Origin: Proteles cristata cristata
Taxonomy: Eukaryota; Chordata; Mammalia; Carnivora; Hyaenidae
Length of the DNA stretch: 64,000 nt
NCBI GenBank assembly: GCA_017311185.1
Contig: JAESUZ010000480.1
Location: forward strand, 682,001 to 746,000
Reading direction: 5' to 3'
The notes beneath the pieces were generated by a model. That model was given only the letters and a program-made list of their open reading frames with translations. It was not told the origin of the DNA and did not search any database. Below are positions 44,398-56,109 of the stretch, one piece after another; within the stretch, counting starts at the first letter, position 1, and every line of letters starts with the position of its first letter. The translations under genes were made by a program, and so were the position numbers.

Positions 44398-44512
44398 AAT
44401 TTATTTAATTTCTTTTTTTTAGCTTTAGTTTCTAGATCATGGGGTCTCATAGTTCTCCTACTTTCCAAAAATTCACCAGTCCCTGAGCAACTGAGCTACC
44501 CTTCCTTACCCA
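44398..44512 (-). mobile_element. Possible short, old-type CanSINE
   Basis: TTTATTTAATTTCTTTTTTTTAG, CATGGGGTCTCATAGTTCTCC and AGCAACTGAGCTACCC follow the layout of the short copies at 38797 and 8387, at lower identity. Confidence 0.4.
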
Positions 44513-47500
44513 TTTTGACTGTTTTCCTTTTTCTATGTAATCATCATATTACTAATATTCTAAATAGCAGGGAAGTGAATCCATTAGATCAGTCCATCAT
44601 CTTAAAATTTAAATATATCTCCTTTATTTTAAAACTAATATTTTTTCAAAACATCAGTAATATCCCCTGTTAGTTCAATCAATATTCAGAAATACTTCCA
44701 GCTTCTAGGTATGTGGCCAACTTTTATTACTAAGTTTCCCTATTTTCAATAAAAAATTGCACACACACACAAAGACACACAGGCGTGCACATTTGGTCTA
44801 TGTACCTACACATTTTCATTGGAGTTTGGGAATAAGGTTTTTATTGTTATTATGTTTATCTATTACTCATTAGTTATTTTTGACGTTTTCCTCCTTACCG
44901 CTTATTGGTCACCAGATCACTCATTTCTAATCAGAGAAGAAAACTATAAATAACTTGAAGTGTTAACAACTATTATTCAAATGTACTCAGTTTTTTGGAA
45001 AATAATCTATTTATAAATAAAAAATAGTGTCCTGACAAGTTTCTAAAGCTGTTTGAAGATGATATATTATTTTAACTAATTAAAGTAGCTTCAAGTTTTT
45101 ATGTAAAATTTGGAGAAATTATGATAAGTATTATAATTTTGCCACCAACTGCAATTGTAGACACAGGCAATTACAGTGAAGGGGTCAAGTTTCAATTTCT
45201 TGTTATCAAAGCTAATGCTAAATGGCTTGCATTTCAAAAAAACTTTTATCTTTTGGGAGAAGCAATAGTAATCAGTGAAATAAATACAGAAAATTCACTA
45301 AAAGAAAGGAAGAACTAAAGAAATTTTCTGGCTAAATTTTGTTTCATCAAATAATGACTGTGAAGACAAAAATACTTTCATATTATTTATGATATATTGA
45401 ATTCTGGAACTTTTAACAACATTTAGCTATTATTTCTTCTAAATTAAATGCAGGTTGGATTTATAAGCATGGTTGAGCAGTGGAATTGCAATCTGTTATG
45501 TAATGGTTATATATTACTTTGATATAAATTAAAAATGAGTTATTTGAATTAAATTCTTCTTTAAAAAATAAATACAATAGGTTTCTAGTGCAAACTTGCA
45601 AATACAGAGTGGGAGCATTTCCACATGTTCCACTATTCTAATAAGTTACTCCTTTGGCATATCATTTTTGAAATGAGTTATGGATACATTTACATGTTAA
45701 AAGTCATATGTTTTGTATGCTAATGATGTTTTACAAGTTTATATATATATATGTATATGTATATGTATATATATACACATACATGGAGAAAGAGTGAGTG
45801 TTTGAGAGCATATGTATACAGAGAGGTTTGTCAGTTAGCTTATCTTTAAACATTTAAACGTTTGCTTATTTTTGGCTTTAAGATTTACTTTAATTTGTTG
45901 GTTCAATAATAATAGGTTAATTTTTTGTTACTACTTAGAATATTCAGGTTTACTGGTAACATTTTCTACCTTCTAGCCCCCATTTAATGATTTCTCTTAA
46001 TTCATAGTATAATGATACAGCCCGCTGTCTTTCACATCGTGCTGTTTGAAATGATGAGTTAGAAAACACAGTTTACTCCTGATAAACCGTTTTTCTGCTA
46101 GCATTTCACACAACCCATGAATCACTTGCCAATGTTAAATATTTTACATGACACTCATTTTAAATATAAGATGGTCAATGATAATTGTTAAAATTATCTT
46201 ATTTCTATTTAAAGAAGATATTTCATTAAAGTTAGTGTGTATCTTTATAAAGTGGAGTTTTCTTCACACCCTATCTTTTGCTGTTATGCAACCCAACATG
46301 GTCTGACTTTGCCTTATTCAATAAGATACATATGAGTAGACTCACCAAGAGGTACATTTACTTGGAAAGGAAGAATCGCTTTCTTCAAAGCAAATGGTTT
46401 CATCAGTTAGATACTTTACTTTTGTTGTTCTTCCAAACTAAAGATAACAGTGCTTCCAGTATATGTTTCAAAACACTCTTACTACTAATATCTTTCGTTG
46501 GTTTGTTTGTTTACTTACCTTTCTCCAGCTCTCTCAAGTAATTAGTGACAGCGCATCTGGCTTACAAGAGCTTTCCATATAAGTAGATTTTGGTCAACTG
46601 AAAGAAGTATTCTGACCTCTGTCCTACTTCCTCCAAGAGACATTTGGGACCAAATGCATCATCATGACTTTGAACCTTTCAATTTCTACTGTGAATAATG
46701 TCATCAACTCTTAAGAGAAGTAAAACATATGGACAGAGTTCACAGCTATAGGCTGCCATGGCTAGAATAAAGCCAATGTAACACAAAGATGGAAATGAGT
46801 TTATGCTTAGTTTTATGTATAGATCTACAACTGGGTATCAGAGGAAAAACATTTCTTTTACAGGCAGGAATATGGAAAAGGACAGCAATTTAAAGGTTGG
46901 GTACCCTGAACATTTAACTCTGCTCATCCAGCAGAAACCACCAGAAGGCTGATTTTCTATCTATTCCATTATACAATGTCCTGCATGGAATGGTGTCAAC
47001 AAGCAGAAACAGGTCAAAATAGGAATTTATGACATTATATAGCTTATTAAAGTCCACAGTTGTGACCAGAAGACTGGGGAGAAAAAACTCTTTGTCCCAT
47101 CAGACATACTCTGAGGCTTTAAAAACTCATTCAAATAACAACAATAACAATAATAGTAATTATTATCATCATCATCTTTCTAGATTTCACTAGATTCCCA
47201 CTAGTCTTTCCTTCAGGGAAACTTTTCAGGACCATCTCTCTGCCCTTTCTTATCATTTCATTTTAAATTTGATAAGCTTTATTACCTTAGGCAATCTTGT
47301 TTACTGTCTGCTCAGCTCTTTCTTAGACCTATTACCAGCTGGTTTTCTCTTACATGTATATAAATTGTAATAGTGATCAATACTACAAAAACAATCATAA
47401 GTTTCATTCCTGTAATCTCTTATATACACCAAACTAAATCATCCTATGTGTTTCTTTACTGTCTATAAATCTGTTACTATTTTTTAATTGCAAAGTGATT

Positions 47501-48540
47501 TTTATTAAATTGATTTAATCTGACTATGTGAATACTATTTGTAACTTACTGACATAAAATAGGAAGAAAAAAAAAGAGAAAGAAACACAGACACAAATAT
47601 ATTCCTTACTGCATTAGCATTCCCCTAATAGTCTATATTATTATAATCTTGCCCCACTTCTAGTTTCTTTCTCATCTTTTCTCCAAAACCAAATTCTTCC
47701 ATGCTGGTTTTTGGAACTGCTACTCCATATCCAGGAAAAGTAATATCATTAGCTGTTATTTGAAAATGATGCTTCACCATTTCACCTTAACTGAAATTTA
47801 GCTTTGTTCCAAAGAAATCCATTTCCCTGAAACTCCCCCAAGTAGTTTTCTCTTATTTTCTAACTCATACATCTAAGGATTATTACATGACTTTGTTGTT
47901 TTACCTGCACACTATTGTCATGTCATGACTATTCATTCTGGTATCAAGTTGAGAAAGAGCTTCTAAACCTATGTCATCCACTTGACCTATACAAATCTCA
48001 CTGATACTACCTATCATTGATTAAAGACTTAGAGGCATAGCTTTTGTGCTTTTCACTTCAGGCTCAATCATTTTTGTAGACAATTTTCCCTGTAAGGATG
48101 ATCAATATAACACTGAAAAGCAAAATCCTAGAATTCTGGTCAGTTCAGTCCATTCACTTGTACCCCATGCTAGATTTTGGAAAACTACATGACATAAATG
48201 GGGCTAGTCCATCGCATTTATCATTTAAACTGGGACATTTCTGAGAATATAAATTGGTAATAATTATTTTCATGCAAGGAAAATGAGCATAAATAAGTAC
48301 TATCCTGGATGCCTGAGGTGTATGGTTATTCTTCCTTTAACTGATCATTTTCCAAATATGATTGATGTAACATTTTCTATTTGTAACAACCTATTTTCCT
48401 CACTATCCATAAAATATTCAAATAACATCTCAAATGAATATGTCACTTGAATTAAAAAGAAAAAATAACAAAATTTTATAGGCATACAAAAGCTATTTTG
48501 GATTATGTAGGAACAAATGAATATATACACTATGTGTTGA
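44513..48540. other. Unassigned intergenic DNA
   Basis: About 4 kb without a SINE, unusual for this window. A CA/CACG patch lies near 44761-44790 and a TA/TATG run at 45739-45785. No long open frame. The region is T/A-rich and no repeat family is recognised with confidence. A free interval like this could hold old unique or constrained sequence, but nothing in the sequence proves it. Confidence 0.45.
45739..45785. repeat. TA/TATG run
   Basis: TATATATATATG, GTATATGTATATG and TATATATACACATAC units. Confidence 0.85.

Positions 48541-48576
<36 letters not shown>
48541..48576. repeat. (TG)n microsatellite
   Basis: About 17 nearly pure TG units, starting some 50 bp before the PGK1-like pseudogene. 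The overlapping minus-strand frame with a (His-Thr)n end is a translation of this run. Confidence 0.95.
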
Positions 48577-48578
<2 letters not shown>

Positions 48579-48626
48579 CTGTATATATATACTACATACA
48601 TAGACATTACCAACATAGATGCTTCT

Positions 48627-50130
48627 GTGTCACTTGTAAATAAGTTTGGAGTGGATATCAGGTCATGATAAAAGCAAACTTTAGTTATCTTATGAAAAAC
48701 TATGTTAATCAAACTCAAAGATAAAGGCTTCTGTTTCAAGTATTCTTGGTCAATAAGTGAAGTCAGTTGTTTTTATTGATCTGTTGGATCTAGTTTATGA
48801 TGCCCAAAGAGTATTCCCTAGAACCAGTTGCTATAGTTCTCAAAACTCTGTTAAGCAAGTATGTTCTGTTTCGAAGGATGAATTAGGCCCAGAAATAAAA
48901 TACTCTGTTGACATAGCTGCTTTTTTGTGATCCTGCTGAAAAACTTCTGTTGAATAATAAGGGAAGAGCAAAAACACTTTCAGAAATAAAGATAAAATGA
49001 AACTAGCCAAAATAGAAGCTTTCCTGGTCCCACTTTTCAAACATTGGTGACTCCTATTTGAAAATGTTTATAGTACTTCTCCTGCAGCCACAGCTTTATG
49101 GTAGGAATGAACATGCTGTTGAAGACAGGTGGTTTCCTGATGAAGAAGGAACTGAATTTCTTTGTTAAGGCTGTTAAGTGCCCAGAGAAACCCTATCCAT
49201 CCATCTTGCATACAGCGAAATCTGGAGACAGGAACTAGTTGATTTTTAACATGATGGCGAAGTCAATAAAATTCTTTGGGGTTGAATGTGATTACTTTCC
49301 TTTGGATAACTAATAACATGGAGCTTTACATTTCCAGGATTAGATGAAGTAGAAGCTCAAGTCCAGAAATGAGAAAATATAAATATTATTTTTTTGACTT
49401 TGTAACTTCTCATAAGTTTGAGGATAATGCCAAAACCATCAAACACATGTATTCTCTAGATAGACAGACAGAGGTCCCGCAAGCAGCAAGCAATATGTTG
49501 ATGCTGCTGTCTGGACACAGGACTATATGGAGTGGGCCTGTGAGCGGTATTTCAATTGGAAACCATTGAAAGGAAACCAAGAATTCATGGATAAGGTGGA
49601 GAAAGACACTAATATTTGTTGTGCTAAATGGAATGGGACAAATCATGTGAATGGTAAAGATTTTGCCAATCTAGAAATTCTGGAAGATAAAATTTCCTAT
49701 ATTGCTTCCTAGTTTCTGTGCATCACCCCTAACTCAAAGGGATGCTTTCTACATCTCTATTTGACCTTAGTTTATATCTCCACCACCTACCCCCCCTCCC
49801 CATCAATATTCAGCTAGTGACCATGAAATGGAGCACTGGAAACTCTTAAATGACAGATAGCATTGGATCTGGTTCACCTTGGACTTGGTGCACCTTGGAT
49901 TTGCATATACTTCTAAGATCCTACTTGAACTTCTCATTGTGTATAAATTATTGTACTTTCCAGAGTTCATACATATATATAATCTAGATTAAAAAGACAG
50001 CTATATAGCTGTAATTCTCTTTTGAAATTACTTATTCTGATCACCTTTACATTTAACAACAATAGCATGGAAACAAGATAAATTCTAACCATGGGTGGAG
50101 AGGAAGACAAAGTTGACAATGTATGAAAAA
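48627..50130 (+). pseudogene. PGK1P: Processed pseudogene of phosphoglycerate kinase 1
   Basis: PGK1 is the cytosolic glycolytic kinase of about 417 residues that converts 1,3-bisphosphoglycerate and ADP to 3-phosphoglycerate and ATP. This is a dead retrocopy. Homology starts at the start-codon position (GTG instead of ATG at 48627) and runs without introns. KDELGPEIKYS and KIEAF lie in one frame (about 48877-49020). SHSFMVG and GGFLMKKELN follow in another (49086 on), then DFVTSHKFEDNAKT (49393 on), then YFNWKPLKGNQEFMDKVEK and ICCAKWN (49527-49712). There are many stops, at least three frameshifts and deletions. One deletion removes the Gly-rich segment before the ATCCAKWN-type block. Downstream, 49712-50130 matches the PGK1 3' UTR (TTCAGCTAGTGACC, GGATTTGCATA, AGCATGGAAACAAGAT), which argues for PGK1 rather than PGK2 as parent. 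No poly-A tail or target duplication remains, so it is old. Confidence 0.88.
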
Positions 50131-50339
50131 ATGTACATTTAGTGATGATCTAAAATTACTTATTTATATACTAACATGTGATTTATTTACATAAGGGATG
50201 AAATAACGAGTACACAAAAGACTCACAACCACCACAGCACATGTAATTTGAGAATGTTTTTCTCTGTTATTGGCATGGTCCTCCCTAGTGATTACTACAA
50301 TTCTGCTTGAGTAAATATTGTCAATGAGGTTTCATATTT

Positions 50340-50546
50340 TTAAAAAAGTTTATTTATTTATTTTTGAGAGAGCTAGGGCACAAGCTGAGGAGGGCCAGAG
50401 AGAGAGGGAGATACAGAATCTAAAGCAAGATCTAGGCTCTGAACTGCCAGCACAAAATTCGGTGTGGGGCTCAAACCCACAAAGTGCAAGATCATGACCT
50501 GAGCCGAAGTCAGATACTTAACTGACTGAGCCACCCAGGTTCCCTT
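50340..50546 (-). mobile_element. tRNA-Lys SINE
   Basis: TTTAAAAAAGTTTATTTATTTATTTTTGAG, GGTGTGGGGCTCAAACCCAC, ATCATGACCTGAGCCGAAGTC and head GAGCCACCCAGGTTCCC. Its head end lies next to a TTCC tetranucleotide array. Confidence 0.93.
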
Positions 50547-50550
50547 GGAC

Positions 50551-50619
50551 TTCCTTCCTTCCTTCCTTCCTTCCTTCCTTCCTTCCTTCCTTCCTTCCTT
50601 TCTTTCTTTCTTTCTTTCT
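50551..50619. repeat. (TTCC)n(TTTC)n microsatellite
   Basis: About 12 TTCC units, then five TTTC units, all pyrimidine on the plus strand. Pure and long enough to be variable. The Lys/Glu/Arg/Gly repeat in the minus frame at 50373-50648 is its translation. Confidence 0.96.
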
Positions 50620-51639
50620 AAAGTAATTAAGTTTATTATTTCTGTCACATTGCTTTACAGATTTTAATATTAGCCATAATGCTGCCCATTATCACTGGTA
50701 ACTTCTTTCTATTCATTAATAAAAGAAACCTGTTGTTTCAAATTAGAACAGCAATAGAGTTATTATCTGCATAGGCACAGTGAAGGAATGATTAGATTAA
50801 TCAAAATTCTCTGATTAGCAGAATACTTCCCAATGTCAGTCTCTGGTAATTACTCAAATATCATCAAATTACATATTTCAATTGAAAATATTGTTGCCTA
50901 AACTTTCTTACCTGCCTTGCTTCTTATAAATAAATTCCTGTGCTTGCTGCTTTAGAGTTTATGAAAATAGTCTAGATTATTCACAATGGAACCAATGAAC
51001 CTGTGTTTAAGTATCTGTTGTAAGGCTTCATTGCCTATTTTTATATCAAGGGAATGCTGCTATTTATTAGTAGCAAAGATTAAAAAAAAATGTTGTATAT
51101 TTATTTTTTTTCAGGGAAAATAAGGGACTATAAAAGCCCTGGAAATCTTATCTACATTCATGTGAGCAAAGAACTCTTTCTATGGGACATAATTATATCT
51201 GTTTCACAGCTTAGAGGAAATTATTTCAGAGGGTGAAAATTAATATTTCTTAGTTAAATATTTTCATATCTTTAAAGTTCTGGTCATATACAGAACAAGT
51301 GCACAATATATAATGTTTCATGTTTTAAAATAATGTTTTGAATGTGCTCATGTGTGTACATAGCCGTTGCTCCCACTGTTTTTCCTCCAGTGAGAAAGTA
51401 GAAGCTGTGAGATTGGAGCTTTTGTTCATCATTACTGTCAAATCCTGAACCTATGCATCTGTAACAATAATGTCTCCCTTTTCTGTGTTTGCAAATGATG
51501 AAGTTTCTCGGCCATCATGTTCTTCTTGCTCTTTTGTAAGGACAACGCATTCAGCAAATTGTTTTCTGGTCCTCATACCCTATGTCTATTGTAAGAATTT
51601 TACTTCAGCATTTTGTATCCCTCACTAACTAGTATCACC
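50620..51639. other. Unassigned intergenic DNA
   Basis: No gene or repeat named with confidence. 51350-51640 may be the upstream continuation of the LINE-2-like piece that follows. Confidence 0.4.
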
Positions 51640-52040
51640 AATGACCTCTTTTCAGTGGAAAATTCCCATCAGCATATGAACATGCTCTAGGAGTTCCAGA
51701 ATAAAATAGTAAACAAATATTCAGAAGCACCCCACACTAGCCACCACTCCATTCCTGTCTTCACCACTCACAGAAAAAAAAAAAAAAATGCTTTCTCCAC
51801 TGCATCTCTTGCCTCAGATTCTCTCTTGAAGTGCTTTGAATTATAGCCCCCTGCCCCCAATGCATGGAAACTGCTTTGTTTGAGTTCTATATTGACAAAT
51901 TCAATAGTTCCTTTTCTGGGATCATTTTACCTAACTTCTTACTTGCATTTGATCTCTTATTTTGAAACTCTATCTACTATTGACCTCTGTGATCTCTCCC
52001 TGGTTGAAATCATTTATTTAATCACTTAACTTATCTAATC
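51640..52040 (+). mobile_element. LINE-2 remnant
   Basis: AATTCAATAGTTCCTTTTCTGGGATC, ACTTCTTACTTGCATTTGATC, TCTACTATTGACCTCTGTGATCTCTCCC match in order the LINE-2 stretch reading AATCCAATGGACACTTTTC...CTTGACCTCTC..GCATTTGACACTGTTGACC. An A15 run at about 51773-51788 interrupts it. Ancient; no frame survives. Confidence 0.5.
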
Positions 52041-52859
52041 TTCTGGGAATCCTGTAATATGTTATGTTGATATAATAAGGATCGTACCTGGAATTTTGAG
52101 TGTGACATAGTCCTAAATTTTCACAGGGGTGAAATTAAGATAGAAGCAGCAGTCACAACCTCCTTTCCCTGCTACAGATTTGCCAATGGTCATATTTCCA
52201 GTCATAGTCACTCATCCCAAAAGGCAGAGCTGATTAAATTAAACTGTAAATTCCAGTGAGTTCAGTGAGGTTTATATTTTATTCTGAGGGCTGATAACAC
52301 AATGTACTAACAGATATGTGAAAATTAGCACTAGATGCCATCCATATTCCTAGAGTTCAACAAAATACATGCAAAAATAAATGAAGTAACATAAAATTTA
52401 ATCCCCTAGCATATAATATGCAACCCAAAATAATGTCATATATGCTTATTAAAATTAAATACTTCTCTCAAAAATTTCTGCCCTAGTAGAAATACATAAA
52501 ATATATGTGGATTGATTATAGTTATGAAAAACCATTAGAGTTTTGAAGAAAAATAATGGAACAAAGTATTTAAATCATCAGTCCTAGAACGATAAATGAA
52601 TAGGTAAATCTGTACTTTGCAATAAATAATTTGCTTGTCAGAATAACCTTAGAAGCTAATTTGTTTTAGGTAGAAAACCCAGAAATGTTTGAAAATTGTT
52701 AAAATGTGGTAACCAGCATACTTTTTGACATTGACACAAGAAGAAAAATGATACAATTGCTATGGATGAGCTCCTATACTTCAGGATCATTTGGAATGAA
52801 ATCAAGTATAACCACTGCTCTCTACAACTCTTTTATGCTTATACTATACGTATATCTCT
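52041..52859. other. Unassigned AT-rich DNA
   Basis: No recognised element. It leads into the ATCT array. Confidence 0.45.
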
Positions 52860-53193
52860 GTCTATCTATCTTTCTTTCTATCTATCTATCAATCATCTAT
52901 CTATCATCTACCTATCTATCTATCATCTATCCGTCTATCATGTATTTATCTATCATCTATCTATCTATATTTCTGTTTTAAATTTTTTTAGCATTTATTT
53001 ATTATTAAGAAACTGAGAGAAACAGAGCATGAACATGGGAGGGACAGAGAGAGGGAGAGACACAGAATCTGAAGCAGGTTCCAGGCTCTGAGCTGTCAGG
53101 ACAGAGTCTGATATGGGGCTTGAACCCACAAGCAGTGAGATCATGACCTGAGTTGAAGTCAGACACTCAACTGACTGAGCCAGTCAGGTGCCC

Positions 53194-53249
<56 letters not shown>

Positions 53250-53250
53250 A
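52860..53250. repeat. (ATCT)n microsatellite interrupted by a SINE
   Basis: Left arm 52860-52975 has imperfect TATC/ATCT units with CATC variants. The right arm 53195-53250 is about 13 pure TATC units. A SINE sits between them. Short Leu/Ser/Ile/Tyr-rich frames over the left arm are repeat translations. Confidence 0.95.
52981..53194 (-). mobile_element. tRNA-Lys SINE inside an ATCT array
   Basis: AATTTTTTTAGCATTTATTTATTATTAAG, GGGGCTTGAACCCACAAGC, ATCATGACCTGAGTTGAAGTC and head GAGCCAGTCAGGTGCCCC. ATCT units lie on both sides and likely include the target duplication. Confidence 0.93.
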
Positions 53251-55621
53251 GGAAATTCAGGCAGCAAATTTTTAAAGCAGAAATACTTCCAAATGTAATG
53301 CCATAGATGCAGTTGTCAAACAATGATGAGAAATAATGTTTGGTGGATAATTTTTCCAGCTTTCTCCCCCTTCAGATGGGAAAGCTCTGAAGCAGGTGCT
53401 CCACAGTCTTCTGGAGGTCTTCATGTATGCAGTGACATCGGCTCACTGATGCTATCTGTATTGCATTTTTTTTCCATTCACTATTCACTTTCCATTGCCT
53501 TAACAAAGTTTCCAGGAATTACTTCCTGAGATTATTTGCGCCCAAATTCTGTTTCAACTTAAAAGGTAAAAAGTCACAAGAGGACATTGTTCATACTACA
53601 AAACAAGCAAACAGGAAAATCAGTACAATCCTAACTTTTCTCAAATCCATTAGAGAGGTCAGGTTGCAGGATTATCAAGTGAACCCGAATGGAAAGCCTC
53701 TCCAAGGAAAGAGAAGTGAGCATGGGAGAAATTGGCAGCTGTCCTGAAAGTGTGAAAAAGAAACAACCTAAAAAACTGAAAGTTAGCAGATTCTTAAGTG
53801 CCAAATGGCATACAGTGTGACAGTTTAAAATTCTTTGAATCTCCAAGTGCAAAGGGAGTACCCACTCACTTCTGAAATCTATTATACTTCTATCACGAGA
53901 TAGATTATGGGCAGGGCAGAAAGTTGGAAGATCATCCTCAGTTGTACAAAGGCACAAAGCCCTGACCATTTATAGACCCTTCTGTTATTAAGAAAAAATA
54001 ACTAGAAATCAACATTGTAAAAGACTTGATTAAGGGTAGGAAACTTTTCTGTCTAAGGAGTATACAGACTAGATCCACTGCCTCGAGGTATAAAGAGCTA
54101 TAAACAAAAGCCATCTAACACGCCCGGGGGAGGGGGTTAGGAACTAACCCTGATGCCAAAAGCAAGCAATATCATTTAGAAAAAGTCAGGAGACCACCAT
54201 GCTGGCCCTTGTCGCATGCAATGGTACACTCTTCTAAGGGAAGAATGGAAACACAAATTAATCTCCAGTGGAAAGCGCTAGCTGAAAATTCTGCACTCAT
54301 TCGAGAGAGATAAGAATTCCCACGGTAAGGAGTGAAAACTTGTTCTTACTTAAAATTTTCTAGACAGAAGGCAAAGTTTGGCTGTCAAAGAAGCACTGAC
54401 AAAATCCAAAGGGCAGGGCACTGAGGCTAAAGAAATCGAAGAGAGAATCACCCCTACCATCACTCTGATGCATCCAGCAGAAAACAGGACTGATGATCTG
54501 CCACTCATGAGAGGAGGGTTAAAGTACATACATAGAGAGATTCTCTGTGGTGCATGTATGTTCATAGATCATCCAAAGGTGAGAATGTAGTAGAAAGACT
54601 GGCATGTCTTTGACACTCCAAGCACCACATCGGCACATGGTACTTGCTGCCCAAGACTGAAAGAATTCGAAGTCTTAATACTAAGGAGATAAATACACTA
54701 ACATCAGAACCCAAACCCAAATAGGACTGGAAAAAAGAGAAGACATTCCCATTTCTAAGTGTAAATAGTATTTACTTCATTCTCTTTTCTTCATTTATGC
54801 ATAATTTTCATCATAAAACCTAAAAAGTTGTGTTATATCATAAAGAAAGAGATACCATGATCAAGAACTAAAGTAGTCAACAGATCCAGACCTAGTAATC
54901 AACCAGCTGCTACACTAATCAGACAGAAACCCAGCCTTTCTGTGAAATGCCGTTGGTGATATAAATATGTCGACAAGGGTTGTGCTTGAAAGAATGATGG
55001 TGGTTTCTATTTTGAGGATATTAAGTTTCAAGTTAGAATGTGAGTGTATCTATAAGCAAATACTAATATGGGACTGGGTTTCAGAGACGTGAGGAAATAA
55101 ATATGTAAAATACTCAGAATTCAGAATCATCTGTGTAGAGAACTCTGAGAGTGTGTGAAATCAAAAAGCAACAACTTCAGAAAATACTTATATTTAAAAT
55201 GTGCATACATCAACAAAAATACATAGGCCCGATTATCATTAATTTAAGATAATAATCAGTTGAAGAATTCTATCACAAATTACAAAGCTGGCAAGAGTTC
55301 AAGACAGAAGAGGTGAAGACTTGAATGTATTTTATTTTAACCTGTCCATTAATAACAGTTTACTATATATTCTAAAATAATGGAAATAATTATTCTCCCT
55401 TATAAAACCCTCAGGAAATGATACATTATACATGTATTTTAATTAATTAACACTGGTTAATTGATAAATCTATTATTTATGTTGCCAAACATGCTCTAAA
55501 CAGATATACTCTAATAGGAAACTTTTAATCTTATTTTTATCCATTTCCATTTAGGTATGTAATATTTTGGACTAGAGCATTTATCACATAATTAAAATAG
55601 TTGACCAAATTGTATTGTTTA
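53251..55621. other. Unassigned DNA, with a possible old L1 5' region at about 53560-54740
   Basis: 53560-54740 is less AT-rich than its neighbours. GAACCCGAATGGAAAGCCTC, CTGTCCTGAAAGTGTG, AGGAGTGAAAACTTG, ACAGGACTGATGATCTGCCACTCATGAGAGG and AGACTGGCATGTCTTTGA recall 5' regions of old L1M elements on the plus strand. The 112-codon minus frame at 53631-53969 is then an antisense shadow. Assignment is tentative. 54740-55620 is unassigned AT-rich DNA. Confidence 0.3.
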
Positions 55622-55636
55622 AAAGTTCAAATTTAA

Positions 55637-55859
55637 GGGGTACCTGAGTGGCTCAGTCAGTTAAATGTCCAACTGCAGTTCAGGTCATGATCTCAGTTTG
55701 TGAGTTCAGGCCTTAGATCGGGCTCTGTGCTGACAGCTCTGAGCCTGGAGCCTACTTTGGAATCTGTGTCTCCCTCTGTCTCTCACTATCCCCTACTCAC
55801 ACTGTCTTTTTCTCTGTCTAAAAAAAAAAAAAAAAAAAATTTATTTTAAAACATGTTTA
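55637..55859 (+). mobile_element. tRNA-Lys SINE, first of a head-to-tail pair
   Basis: Head GGGGTACCTGAGTGGCTCAGTCAG, GTTTGTGAGTTCAGGCC (decayed B box), GCTGACAGCTCTGAGCCTGGAGCC, CT-rich part and an A20 tail plus AT-rich spacer. AAAGTTCAAATTTAA (55622-55636) is matched only after the second SINE (AAAGTTCTAACTTAA, 56095-56109; two mismatches). Confidence 0.93.
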
Positions 55860-56094
55860 GGGGCCCTGGATGGCTCACTTGGTTGAGCTTCTGACCTAAC
55901 ACTTGGGTCATGATCTTGCAGTTCACAAGTTCAAGCCCCGTGTCGGGCTCTGTGCTGACAGCTCAGAGCCTGGAGCCTGCTTCAGGTTCTGTGTCTCCCT
56001 CTCTCTGTGTCCCTCTCCTGCTGATACTGTGTCTCTGTCTCTATCTCTCTCTCAAAAATAAATTTAAAAAACATTAAAAAACATAAAATTTAAA
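55860..56094 (+). mobile_element. tRNA-Lys SINE, second of a head-to-tail pair
   Basis: Head GGGGCCCTGGATGGCTCACTTGG, GTTCACAAGTTCAAGCCCC, GCTGACAGCTCAGAGCCTGGAGCC, CT-rich part and an A-rich tail with AATAAA-like units. It begins in the A/T-rich tail of the first copy. Confidence 0.93.
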
Positions 56095-56109
56095 AAAGTT
56101 CTAACTTAA

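Noticed and set aside
52706..53016. Leu/Ser/Ile/Tyr-rich frames
   Set aside because: Direct translations of the ATCT microsatellite.
53631..53969. 112-codon minus-strand frame
   Set aside because: No recognisable domain; lies opposite text that looks like an old L1 5' region. Frames of this length arise by chance in 64 kb.
54134..54150. GGGTTAG-GAA-CTAACCC as a telomere-like or regulatory hairpin
   Set aside because: Arms of only 7 bp and a single telomere-like word on each side; expected by chance.
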